NCBI GenBank assembly: GCA_934402315.1
Contig: CAKRTS010000003.1
Span: forward strand, 62,001 to 126,000
Reading direction: 5' to 3'
Source of the DNA: an uncultured Acetatifactor sp.
Lineage (GTDB): Bacteria; Bacillota; Clostridia; Lachnospirales; Lachnospiraceae
Length of the DNA: 64,000 bases
Below, in pieces: positions 1-7,835 of this stretch (its first letter is position 1; every line of letters starts with the position of its first letter). The position numbers were made by a program, and so were the translations under genes. The notes under the pieces are model-generated. The model was not told where the DNA came from. It saw only the letters and a program-made list of their open reading frames with translations, and searched no databases.

Positions 1-2
1 TC

Positions 3-284
3 AACGGACAGATACAGTGTGAGGTGCTTCAGCCCATATTGAAGTACGGCGTCATTAAGGAGAGAATGGCGGCGCTGATTACGGATGCCCTGCGTGCGGA
101 TGTTCTGGAACAGCATGGATATGACACGCAGATACTGGAATTTATTGACATGGAACATACGCCGAAGAACCTGCTGATCCGGGCGGTCAGAAAGACCGGC
201 ATGCGTCCGGCATCACGGACGGCTCCGGTAGAGCGGGTGACGGAGTTTCTGCAGGTTCATCCGACGCTTATGGAGCTGATGTAA
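3..284 (+). CDS. C-terminal part of a class I SAM-dependent methyltransferase (partial)
   Basis: The frame is open from the window edge, so the true start lies upstream; 93 residues are visible. The tail contains the segments LQPILKYG, EFIDMEHTPKNLLIRAV and KTG. I associate these with a small SAM-dependent methyltransferase family common in Clostridia; the nucleotide-binding Rossmann part would be outside the window. A GTG at 24 could act as an internal start but there is no reason to prefer it. The next gene begins 27 bp downstream on the same strand, so the two may be co-transcribed. The substrate cannot be told from this fragment. The family call is from recall of the C-terminal pattern and is moderate. 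Confidence 0.55.
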   Translation, partial: NGQIQCEVLQPILKYGVIKERMAALITDALRADVLEQHGYDTQILEFIDMEHTPKNLLIRAVRKTGMRPASRTAPVERVTEFLQVHPTLMELM

Positions 285-310
285 AGAGCAGCGCAATATT
301 GGAGATTTCT

Positions 311-2842
311 ATGAAAAAGAGCATTGTGAAGTTTTTGGTATTCATAGCTACATTCATACTGACCCTTATCATCGGCGGCAGGATTATGAATAAGGGGCAT
401 GACAATCTGACAATCGAGATGGCGGAGGCGTCGCTTCCTGTTCTGAGCATGGGACTGGACGGGACAGAATATAACCGGCTGCACGGGTATACGGAGCCGA
501 TGGATGTGGCATTCCAGAGGGAAACCGTGACGGTGCTGGGCACGGCGCGTGATACGGGATTTTTTATTGACACTTATGGCGAAAATATAACAGCGATCTC
601 CATTGAGGTGAGAAGCAGAGACGGCTCGAGACTGATCGAGAATACGGAGATCACGGATTATACGGTAAGCAGCCGGAGAATCAGCGGCAGGATTGCACTC
701 AAGGATCTGATCGAGACGGACACGGAGTATTCGCTGGCGGTCATTCTGGAGCTGGACGATAGCAGGACAGTTTACTATTATACAAGAGCTGTCTGGAGCG
801 AAAATTTACATGTTGCGGAAAAGCTGGAATTTGTGACGGACTTTCACCGACGCCTGTACGACAGGGAGTCAGCGAGAGAGCTTACGAAATATCTGGAGAC
901 AAACTCCAGACTGGAGGACAACAGCAGCTTTCACAAGGTAAATATCCACAGCAGCTTCCGGCAGATTACGTGGGGTGACCTGAATGTCACGGAGGTTATG
1001 GAGCCCAGCTATCAGCTGAGGGAAATTGCCAGCCAGACCGCGTCATTTCTCGTTGATTACGCCGTGGCGACATCGGACGGAAAGCAGATGACCTATTATC
1101 TGGTGGAGGAATATTACCGCGTCAGATATTCGACGGACAGAATGTACCTGTTGGACTATGAGAGGACAATGACCCAGATACCGGACACGGAGAGCATGTA
1201 CGGAAACGACAAGATCCTGCTCGGCATCACAGACCCGGAGGTGTCCATGCTTGAGAGCGAGGATGGAAACATTGTTGTGTTTGAGGTGGCAAACCGGCTG
1301 TTCAGCTATGATGTCAGCACGAACAAGCTCACGGTCATTTTCAGCTTCTACGACAAGGCAAGCGCAGACAGCAGGACGCTGTACGACCAGCATGCCATAA
1401 AGATCCTCGATGTGGACGAGGGTGGAAATGTCCAGTTTGCGGTCTACGGATATATGAACCGGGGAAGACATGAGGGCAAGGTCGGAATCCAGATTTATAC
1501 TTACAACAGCGGACTGAACACGATAGAGGAATTGATCTACATTCCTTCCGACAAGACATATGCGGTGCTGGCGGCGGAGCTGGATAAGCTGCTGTATCTG
1601 AACCGCGACGGACAGCTTTATCTGAATCTGGATTATGCGGTATACAAGGCAGATCTCAACGGAAGAACCTACACGAAGCTGATCGACATTGTACAGGATG
1701 GAAGTCTCCGGGTATCGGCAAACCATAAGATCGCAGTCTGGCCGGAAGGCGAGGATGTGTACCACAGCACAGTGCTGAACATCAGAAACCTGAATGCAGA
1801 TGTAAAAAAAACAGTGACGGTGGCTGACGGCGAGGCAATTATGCCGCTGGGCTTCATGGAGGAAGACATCATCTACGGAGTGGCGAGGACGGAAGACATT
1901 GTCCGGGAGAAGTCGGGACGGATATTTTTCCCTATGTATAAGGTGTGCATCTGCAATTCTGCCGGGGAGCTGCTCAAGGCGTATAGCCAGGAAGAGATTT
2001 ATATCACCGGCTGCACAGTCGAGGATAACCAGATTGTGCTTGACAGGGTCGTCAGAACCGCTGCGGGCGAGTACAAGGAAACGGATCAGGATCACATCAT
2101 GAACAACATGGATTCCGAGCAGGGAAAAAATGTTGTTGTGACTGCCGATATTGATGTGTACGAGCGCTATGTGCAGATTCAGATGAAGGCGGAAATTGAT
2201 ACAAAGACGCTCAAGGTGCTCGATCCCAAGGAGGTCGTGTTCGAGGGCGGAAGAACGCTGGCACTCGACGACGAAAAAGACCTGAACAGATATTATGTCT
2301 ATGGCCCTTATGGAATTGACAATATCTTCCTGTCTCCCGCCAGTGCGGTAAATCAGGCTTACGCAATAGCGGGCGTCGTGGTGAACGACCGCGGTGAATG
2401 CATCTGGCTTAAGGGCAACCGTGTCACCAGAAATCAGATTATGGCGATCAAAGCGACAGCCGTGACGGACGAGAAGGATAGCCTGGCGACCTGTCTGGAC
2501 ACAATTTTTAAGTTCGAGGGACTTGTGAGAAATTCGGAATACCTGCTGGCGCAGGGACAGACGGTGCTGGATGTATTGCAGGACAATCTGGAGGATGCGA
2601 AGGTGCTCGACATGACCGGCTGCAGCCTTGATGCCATGCTGTACTATGTAAACAAGGATATTCCGGTGCTGGCACTGCTTGAAAACGGGGAAGCGGTTCT
2701 TGTGACGGGCTTTAATGAGTTTAATGTGGTAATCATGGAACCGTCCACCGGCACTCTGTATAAGAAGGGGATGAACGATTCCACGGAATGGTTTGCCCAG
2801 AATGGTAATTGCTTTATTACCTACACCAGAAATACGGATTAA
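311..2842 (+). CDS. Large membrane-anchored extracytoplasmic protein with a degenerate C39-like C-terminal domain
   Basis: This is an 843-residue protein. The N-terminus is MKKS followed by one hydrophobic helix (about residues 5-24), then a long extracytoplasmic region rich in beta structure with no motif I recognise. The last ~100 residues (from about 745) resemble a peptidase C39-like fold: a GCSLDAMLYYV segment in the cysteine-helix position, then PVLALL, and GEAVLVTGF followed by VVIMEPSTG. The usual catalytic His before VVTGY is replaced (GEAVLV), so proteolysis is unlikely. I chose ATG 311 because GGAG sits at 301-304; a TTG at 299 in the same frame lacks a site. Its stop overlaps the convergent queT stop by 4 bp. 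The biological role is unknown; envelope or sporulation-related work is only a guess. Confidence 0.7.
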   Translation: MKKSIVKFLVFIATFILTLIIGGRIMNKGHDNLTIEMAEASLPVLSMGLDGTEYNRLHGYTEPMDVAFQRETVTVLGTARDTGFFIDTYGENITAISIEVRSRDGSRLIENTEITDYTVSSRRISGRIALKDLIETDTEYSLAVILELDDSRTVYYYTRAVWSENLHVAEKLEFVTDFHRRLYDRESARELTKYLETNSRLEDNSSFHKVNIHSSFRQITWGDLNVTEVMEPSYQLREIASQTASFLVDYAVATSDGKQMTYYLVEEYYRVRYSTDRMYLLDYERTMTQIPDTESMYGNDKILLGITDPEVSMLESEDGNIVVFEVANRLFSYDVSTNKLTVIFSFYDKASADSRTLYDQHAIKILDVDEGGNVQFAVYGYMNRGRHEGKVGIQIYTYNSGLNTIEELIYIPSDKTYAVLAAELDKLLYLNRDGQLYLNLDYAVYKADLNGRTYTKLIDIVQDGSLRVSANHKIAVWPEGEDVYHSTVLNIRNLNADVKKTVTVADGEAIMPLGFMEEDIIYGVARTEDIVREKSGRIFFPMYKVCICNSAGELLKAYSQEEIYITGCTVEDNQIVLDRVVRTAAGEYKETDQDHIMNNMDSEQGKNVVVTADIDVYERYVQIQMKAEIDTKTLKVLDPKEVVFEGGRTLALDDEKDLNRYYVYGPYGIDNIFLSPASAVNQAYAIAGVVVNDRGECIWLKGNRVTRNQIMAIKATAVTDEKDSLATCLDTIFKFEGLVRNSEYLLAQGQTVLDVLQDNLEDAKVLDMTGCSLDAMLYYVNKDIPVLALLENGEAVLVTGFNEFNVVIMEPSTGTLYKKGMNDSTEWFAQNGNCFITYTRNTD

Positions 2843-3342
2843 AAGATATATTTCCGGTACCTGCTCAGGATGTTGAGTAAAAGAAGCCCCAGAATCCCGC
2901 AGGAAATGACTTCACCAAGCCCTACAGTCAGCATGAAATAGGGAATGGAGCCGGGAAACTGATAGGCGTAATACAGCACAAAAGGTATAATCAGGGTGTT
3001 GGAAATGATAGGGGGCAGCGGAGCAAGCCACTTCTTAACGGAAGCGGAAGCCGAGCTGCGGCATAACAGCCATGTGCCGACTGCACCTAGGAGCGTGGCA
3101 AGGCTTCCGAATATAACATCCCAGATCATGCCGCCGGTCAGAAGGTTGCTGAGCAGACAGCCGAGAAATAATCCGGGTATGGCAGCGGGGGTGAAATACG
3201 GGAGGATAACAAGCGCCTCGGAGATCCGTACCTGTATGGCACCGGAGGCAAGGTTGAATGCGCTGATAAAATAGGTCAGCACAACATAGATAGCGGCAAT
3301 CATTGCCGCCTGGACGAGGAACAGTACTTTCTTGTTTTTCAT
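2839..3342 (-). CDS. queT: QueT-family queuosine-precursor transporter (ECF S component)
   Basis: The 167-residue protein has about five or six hydrophobic helices and the family signature region AIQVRISEALVILPYF near residue 35-50, which is typical of QueT/DUF988 substrate-binding S components of ECF transporters. These take up a queuosine precursor (preQ0/preQ1) in partnership with a shared EcfAAT module encoded elsewhere. The ATG at 3342 is preceded by AAAGGAG at a normal distance. It lies downstream of bioY, another ECF S component, but a terminator and a candidate structured RNA separate the two, so it is probably regulated independently. It ends tail-to-tail with the 311-2842 gene. The family assignment is from sequence pattern; substrate follows from the family. 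Confidence 0.85.
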   Translation of the reverse strand: MKNKKVLFLVQAAMIAAIYVVLTYFISAFNLASGAIQVRISEALVILPYFTPAAIPGLFLGCLLSNLLTGGMIWDVIFGSLATLLGAVGTWLLCRSSASASVKKWLAPLPPIISNTLIIPFVLYYAYQFPGSIPYFMLTVGLGEVISCGILGLLLLNILSRYRKYIF

Positions 3343-3369
3343 ATTCAGTTCTCCTTTAGTTTTGTTTTA

Positions 3370-3437
3370 CGAGTGGAAGGTCTCGAACACTCGATTCATT
3401 TTACGCCGGAAATCGGCGGGAAGCCCCGTAAGACCTT
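3370..3437 (-). ncRNA. Candidate pseudoknot leader RNA upstream of queT (possible preQ1 sensor)
   Basis: Two interleaved perfect helices can form in the queT transcript: AAGGUCU (3437-3431) with AGACCUU (3383-3377), and CGAGUG (3393-3388) with CACUCG (3375-3370). Because the pairs interlock, this is an H-type pseudoknot; a further CGCCG/CGGCG hairpin (3418-3404) sits inside the first loop. The element ends 27 nt before the queT start codon and 14 nt or so before its ribosome site. queT genes are commonly controlled by preQ1 riboswitches, which are pseudoknots. I could not match the primary sequence to a preQ1 class from memory, so the ligand is inference only. Confidence 0.5.
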
Positions 3438-3479
3438 GGTTTTCAGGACTTCACAACGATAGTGAGTATAGCACGGAAG

Positions 3480-3518
3480 AGAAGAAAAAGCAAGGGCAGA
3501 GCTTACAACAGCTCTGCC
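3480..3518 (-). terminator. Intrinsic terminator at the end of bioY
   Basis: On the minus strand an 8-bp perfect stem GGCAGAGC / GCTCTGCC with an 8-nt loop is followed by CTTGCTTTTTCTTC. The bioY stop codon lies at the loop, so the hairpin overlaps the last codons of the gene. It would separate bioY from the queT leader. Confidence 0.75.
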
Positions 3519-4072
3519 TTTAATAATCTCTTCCGTATCTGAAAGCCGATCGACGTTGCGATTATCAGCTTGACAATGTCGGCGGGAATGTAAGGGATAA
3601 CGCCTGCCATCAGTGCCTGCTGGAAGGTGAGCTCCATCTGATAAGCAAGCCACAGAGTACCGAACAGGTAGCATGCGGCAGTGCCGAGAACCATGCCCAG
3701 AAGGTACAGGGGGATGTTGCGGGAAAACTTATCGACAAAGAAACCGCAGATCAATGCCATGAAGAGATAGCCGATAATGTATCCGCCGGTAGGGCCTAAG
3801 AGCTTCCCGGGGCCGGAAGTATAGCCCGCAAATACGGGGATGCCCGCCAGACCAAGCAGAATATAGATTGCGACGCTGATCGTTCCGAACTTCATCCCGA
3901 GCACGGAGATGACGAAATAGATCGCAAGGGTGCCAAGGGAGATGGGAACGGGACTGATCGGGATGTTTAAGGCAAGCGGACTTAAAATGCATAAAACTGC
4001 CGCCATCAGACCGACCAGAGTGAGCTGTTTGACTGTAAAGAGACTTCTTTTCTGGGTAACTGTAGTATTCAT
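3503..4072 (-). CDS. bioY: BioY biotin transporter (ECF S component)
   Basis: This 189-residue integral membrane protein binds biotin for an ECF-type importer. The family hallmarks are visible: PISPVPISLGTLAIY near residue 40, GLAGIPVFAGYTSG, and GPTGGYIIGYL in the middle, with six hydrophobic helices. I place the start at ATG 4072 because GAGGAAAT precedes it; an in-frame ATG at 4084 has no ribosome site. Upstream lies a strong promoter overlapped by a BirA-type operator, which indicates repression by biotinyl-AMP-loaded BirA. A terminator follows the gene. No ecfA or ecfT gene is nearby, so it probably shares the general energy-coupling module. Confidence 0.93.
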   Translation of the reverse strand: MNTTVTQKRSLFTVKQLTLVGLMAAVLCILSPLALNIPISPVPISLGTLAIYFVISVLGMKFGTISVAIYILLGLAGIPVFAGYTSGPGKLLGPTGGYIIGYLFMALICGFFVDKFSRNIPLYLLGMVLGTAACYLFGTLWLAYQMELTFQQALMAGVIPYIPADIVKLIIATSIGFQIRKRLLKAELL

Positions 4073-4137
4073 ATTTCCTCGCATTCTGCCGTTCTACGGC
4101 AAGCAGACGTAAAAATCCCGCCAGCTGTATAAGATGA

Positions 4138-4201
4138 TTGTTAACCGAGAATAAAGCACGGATAACAAACAAACTATATAACATGGCGGGATGAATGTCA
4201 A
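4138..4201 (-). promoter_or_regulatory. bioY promoter with overlapping BirA-type operator
   Basis: On the minus strand TTGACA (4201-4196), a 17-bp spacer and TATAGT (4178-4173) make a near-consensus SigA promoter. The predicted start of transcription falls inside a dyad, TTGTTATCC - 13 bp - GGTTAACAA (4168-4138), which matches the spaced-dyad form of Gram-positive BirA operators. Occupancy would block the promoter when biotin is plentiful. Confidence 0.8.
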
Positions 4202-4219
4202 CCAATATTTTGAGCTGGT

Positions 4220-5404
4220 TTACAGTTCTCCTTTTTTGTACTTGGAAACGATGTTCTGAATTCTCTCGTTGGGGTTCAGAAGATCGCTGATAGAGGAGTC
4301 ATGGTTCAGTGTATCAATGATATAGGCAATGTACTTGCTGAGGTCACAGCTGATATACCATTCTCTCTGTAACAGTTCGGGGGTCTGATAAACAAGGTTT
4401 GTGGTGAGAACCTTGTCTATAACTTTGTTTTCAAATGCCTTGTCAAACTTGTCCAGTCCGCTGGTAAACAGACCGAATGTGGAGAAGACAAAGATGCGGT
4501 TTGCCTTTCTCTCCTTCAGGGCAGCAGCAACCTCGAGAACGCTTTCACCGGAAGAAATCATATCGTCGATAATAATCATGTCCTTGCCCTCAACACTGGT
4601 GCCGAGGAACTCATGGGCAACAATGGGGTTGCGTCCGTTGACGATCTTGGTGTAGTCGCGGCGCTTGTAGAACATACCCATGTCCAGACCGAGAACGTTG
4701 GCGATGTAGATCGCACGTCCCATGCCGCCTTCGTCCGGGCTGATTACCATCATATGATCGGAGTCAATTTTCAGATCCTTTACATTGCGAAGCAATCCCT
4801 TGATAAACTGGTAAGCCGGTTGAACGGTTTCGAAGCCATGGAGGGGAATAGCGTTCTGCACTCTGGGGTCATGTGCGTCGAAGGTGATAATGTTGTCAAC
4901 GCCCATCTGTACCAGCTCCTGCAGAGCAAGTGCACAGTCGAGCGATTCTCTGGCAGTTCTCTTGTGCTGGCGGCTCTCGTAAAGGAAAGGCATGATGACG
5001 GTGATTCTTCTTGCCTTGCCGCCGACAGCAGCGATGATTCTTTTCAGATCCTGATAATGATCGTCCGGGGACATATGGTTCTCATGTCCGCAGAGGGAAT
5101 AGGTCAGCGAATAGTTACATACATCAACCAGAAGATAAAGATCCGTTCCACGTACAGATTCCAGAATCATTCCCTTCGCTTCGCCTGAACCGAAACGGGG
5201 AACCTTGGCGTTCAGCAGATAAGAATTTCGCTGATAGCCCGAAAAAGCGAGTGATTCTTTGTGCTCGCTCTCTCTTTCCGCCCGCCATTTTACAAGGTAT
5301 TGATCTACCTTTTCGCCCAGAGGCCTGCACCCCTCCAAAGCGATCATTCCCAGAGAGCCTACGGGAATTGTTTCCAGATTTCTTTTCTCTTCGCGGTTAC
5401 CCAT
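4220..5404 (-). CDS. prs: Ribose-phosphate pyrophosphokinase (PRPP synthetase), long form
   Basis: The enzyme makes PRPP from ribose 5-phosphate and ATP for purine, pyrimidine, NAD, His and Trp synthesis. The PRPP-binding signature is present as KDMIIIDDMISSGESV, and the catalytic region has ITVIMPFLYESRQHKR and NIITFDAHDPRVQNA, all characteristic. At 394 residues it is about 75 longer than classical Prs, with an N-terminal extension (about residues 1-70); this long form is what I expect in Lachnospiraceae. ATG 5404 is chosen because a GAGG lies 9 nt upstream; a TTG at 5431 in frame is less likely. It sits downstream of dnaC on the same strand with an 85-bp gap. Confidence 0.9.
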   Translation of the reverse strand: MGNREEKRNLETIPVGSLGMIALEGCRPLGEKVDQYLVKWRAERESEHKESLAFSGYQRNSYLLNAKVPRFGSGEAKGMILESVRGTDLYLLVDVCNYSLTYSLCGHENHMSPDDHYQDLKRIIAAVGGKARRITVIMPFLYESRQHKRTARESLDCALALQELVQMGVDNIITFDAHDPRVQNAIPLHGFETVQPAYQFIKGLLRNVKDLKIDSDHMMVISPDEGGMGRAIYIANVLGLDMGMFYKRRDYTKIVNGRNPIVAHEFLGTSVEGKDMIIIDDMISSGESVLEVAAALKERKANRIFVFSTFGLFTSGLDKFDKAFENKVIDKVLTTNLVYQTPELLQREWYISCDLSKYIAYIIDTLNHDSSISDLLNPNERIQNIVSKYKKGEL

Positions 5405-5489
5405 GAATAACATCCTCACTTTTCTTTTCAATTAAAATAGTATCTTTGGAACAAATGCCTGTATGTCTGAGGTACTGATAAGCACATGC

Positions 5490-6476
5490 TTACTGACGCT
5501 GCCTGTTGCGCTTTTTGCAGATACGGATATCCTGTCCGGTCAGCTTACAGAGAGAGAAGGAGCTGGTAATCCGGGAAAAAATACGATCCGAATAACGGTC
5601 ACGAAGCTCCTCTAAACTCAGATTTGTGGAAATAATCATCGCCTTCTTGCGCAGTCCCCGTTCGTTGAGACAGGAGAACAGCTGCGAGGCGACAAAGGTA
5701 TTGGTGATCTCGGTTCCGAGGTCATCGATAATCAGCAGATCACAGCCATAGATATCTTCACAGAAATCCTGCAGGGCTTCCTTTTCCTTATAATCAAAGG
5801 AATATCGCGCAAGCATATCAAAGAGACTGGAAGAACTGAAATAGATGACAGAACAGCCCTGATCGATCAGTTCCTTCGCAATGCAGCCCGATAAAAAGCT
5901 TTTGCCCGTACCTACTGTACCATAAAAGAGAATATTGTGGTAGTCCTGATTAAAGTTTTTTATGAAATTCCGGCATAAATCCACAGCGGTCTCAAAGCGC
6001 CGTAAATCCTCGCCCTGATAATATTCAGTGGAAAGAGTTGAGAAATTTTCTCGGGAAATCATGTCCTGAATATTCGATTGTGAATAGAGAATGGAAATTT
6101 CACGCTGGCGGAAACAACTGCACTTCTGTTTGAGGTTATTATCATCCGTGATGTAGCCGGTGTCCTCGCATGCAGGACAGCGATAGACAGGCTTCAGATA
6201 ATCTGCAGGCAGACCGGCGGAAGCCAACAGAGCCTGCTGACGCTGCCTGATATGGAGCAGGCTGTCATGAAGCCGGCCGCGGGCACTGTCATCTCCGGCG
6301 AGCATGGCTTTTGCGGCCGAGACTGAAAGGGTGCTGATGGAATCCTCCAGCTCCCGGTATTCCGGAATTGTCTGATAAACCTCAGCTTTCCGGGATTCGA
6401 GGGTATGCCGGTTGGTATCCCTGATTTGCTCATAGTCGCGTATGATAGACTCATATTGGGCGTTGTTCAGTGCCAC
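5490..6476 (-). CDS. dnaC: DnaC/DnaI-type replicative helicase loader (AAA+ ATPase)
   Basis: This 328-residue AAA+ protein should load the replicative helicase at origins or restart sites. An N-terminal helical region (to about 90) is followed by a zinc-binding cluster CPACEDTG...CSC (about 99-120), then Walker A GTVGTGKS, Walker B DLLIIDDLG and an arginine-bearing C-terminal region with YSDRIFSRI. The zinc module ahead of the ATPase is like B. subtilis DnaI. The start is GTG 6476 with AAGGAG upstream. It lies 16 bp after dnaD, so the two primosome genes form one operon, as expected for partners in helicase loading. The symbol follows common annotation; dnaI is equally apt. Confidence 0.9.
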   Translation of the reverse strand: MALNNAQYESIIRDYEQIRDTNRHTLESRKAEVYQTIPEYRELEDSISTLSVSAAKAMLAGDDSARGRLHDSLLHIRQRQQALLASAGLPADYLKPVYRCPACEDTGYITDDNNLKQKCSCFRQREISILYSQSNIQDMISRENFSTLSTEYYQGEDLRRFETAVDLCRNFIKNFNQDYHNILFYGTVGTGKSFLSGCIAKELIDQGCSVIYFSSSSLFDMLARYSFDYKEKEALQDFCEDIYGCDLLIIDDLGTEITNTFVASQLFSCLNERGLRKKAMIISTNLSLEELRDRYSDRIFSRITSSFSLCKLTGQDIRICKKRNRQRQ

Positions 6477-6492
6477 GGCGATTCTCCTTGTC

Positions 6493-7572
6493 TTAATTAC
6501 TTAAAAGCTCTTTTTCCAGCGCATCGAAGTCATAGGTGTTCTGGGAGAACTGGTTAAAACGGTTTGCGTGTGGCTTAGTAACCACGGTTGCGGTGGAACT
6601 CTTTTTGCGCTGCTGATAGAGCTCGTCTATTTTACAAATATCAGATTTGTGATGTACATTCTGTTCATGCCAGTTTTGAAGAATGCGTTCCGCATATTCA
6701 AAACGGTTCTTGTCGGTTGCCATGACGGTGCGCTCGCAGGCCTCAAAAATGATGTCGTTTGCAAAACCATATTCCTGTATCCAGCGCGTAATGTATTCGG
6801 CTTCCTTCTGTGTCGGGGAACCGCTCTTGCCAAGCTCATTCATGATGGCATAGACATTTTTGTCGTAGCGTGTGGAAACCTTCTGAGCCTGCTTCGGTGT
6901 GGTGATACCGGATTCTGCCCAGTTGACGGCAACCTTTTCTATGTACTTGAAATCCTTTTTTCCGCGGTCGACGCAGTACTGAAGAAGATAATCGGTCAGA
7001 TCATCCGAAAAGTGCAGTACATCCTTGAAATACAGAATCGTTTTCATCTCCGACGGCGTCAGGGGTCTTCCGATATAGGATTCCGCGATGAAGAGGAGCT
7101 GTGCCGTATCCTGACGGTTTTTGAACTCTCTCAGCTGATCGGCGGAGTAGACGGGCTTCTCGAAAGGGTTGTCCGGTGTTTCGGCAGCGGGAGCAGTGAC
7201 AGGCTGTGCAGTTGCAGCCGGCACGGGAACAAAGGAGGAGACCTCCTGGCCGCGGCGGCTCTTTGCACTGTCAGCAGTGTTCAGATCACGGATATGGATT
7301 CCGACAAGGGTCTTGTCCTCATCGAAGTCAAGCGTTAAAAGCCCGTTCTTTTCCCAGAACTTGAGGGCACGGACCACTTCCTTTTCGGTGTGGTTAAACT
7401 TGTCCGCAATATCAGACACACTGGTAGCCAGATGCGCATTCATCATGCGGAGCAGATAAAGATAGACCTTCAGCTGTGCGTCATTGGCATCCTTCATATA
7501 TTCATCAATAAAAAGATTGGACACAACAGTAGAATTCACATCATTATCCTTATAAATCGTTAAACGTGCCAT
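6493..7572 (-). CDS. dnaD: DnaD-domain primosome protein
   Basis: The 359-residue protein has an N-terminal winged-helix-like region (SDIADKFNHTEKEVVRALKFWEKNG, described here in part; about residues 55-85) and C-terminal DnaB2-type domains with the family-specific YTRWIQEYGFANDIIFEAC-like segment (about 255-275) and a preceding related copy (about 150-230). DnaD/DnaB proteins bind DNA and recruit the helicase loader to DnaA-melted origins or stalled forks. The ATG at 7572 is preceded by GAGGG at about 11 nt. Downstream dnaC is translationally close. The 263-bp region upstream carries a striking DnaA-box cluster, suggesting control of this operon by DnaA or a DnaA-titrating site. Confidence 0.9.
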   Translation of the reverse strand: MARLTIYKDNDVNSTVVSNLFIDEYMKDANDAQLKVYLYLLRMMNAHLATSVSDIADKFNHTEKEVVRALKFWEKNGLLTLDFDEDKTLVGIHIRDLNTADSAKSRRGQEVSSFVPVPAATAQPVTAPAAETPDNPFEKPVYSADQLREFKNRQDTAQLLFIAESYIGRPLTPSEMKTILYFKDVLHFSDDLTDYLLQYCVDRGKKDFKYIEKVAVNWAESGITTPKQAQKVSTRYDKNVYAIMNELGKSGSPTQKEAEYITRWIQEYGFANDIIFEACERTVMATDKNRFEYAERILQNWHEQNVHHKSDICKIDELYQQRKKSSTATVVTKPHANRFNQFSQNTYDFDALEKELLSN

Positions 7573-7700
7573 CAGTTACACTTCCCTCTTTGAGATTAAA
7601 CGGACAATTTTCCGCAGTAGACAAAGTATAGCATAAGGCATCTGAAAAGGAAATAGTCAAAATCCCGAATCCTGCGAAGGGAAAAAGCGGTGTAAAGAAC

Positions 7701-7835
7701 TGTGGATATTGTGGATACTGTGGATAAAAATGAGAATACCAGTGGACAAGCCCAAAGATTATCCACAACGGTAAAATAAATATCCACAGACAAAAAAATG
7801 AAAAAATAAATTTTGCCTGTGGATATTGTGGAAAA
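7701..7835. promoter_or_regulatory. Cluster of seven DnaA-box-like 9-mers between murC and dnaD
   Basis: Read as TTATCCACA-type boxes, the 9-mers are: 7701-7709 (ATATCCACA on minus), 7710-7718 (GTATCCACA on minus), 7719-7727 (perfect, minus), 7759-7767 (perfect, plus), 7780-7788 (ATATCCACA, plus), 7818-7826 (ATATCCACA on minus) and 7827-7835 (TTTTCCACA on minus, consensus). Three abut with no gap at 7701-7727 and two at 7818-7835. The stretch between 7768 and 7815 is very AT-rich. The cluster directly precedes the dnaD-dnaC operon, and its last box touches the murC stop codon. Confidence 0.8.

Noticed and set aside
1043..2095. 350-residue minus-strand ORF opposite the 311-2842 gene
   Set aside because: Shadow frame with no ribosome site, no family resemblance, and the plus-strand gene is clearly real. 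The same applies to long antisense ORFs opposite glgC, mfd, ileS, glgP and the hydratase gene.
3343..3502. Canonical preQ1-I riboswitch
   Set aside because: The short consensus hairpin with an A-rich tail was not found; only the larger pseudoknot is supported.
7573..7835. DnaA-box cluster as the chromosomal origin
   Set aside because: dnaA, dnaN, rpmH and other usual origin neighbours are absent; a regulatory or titration site is more economical without GC-skew data.
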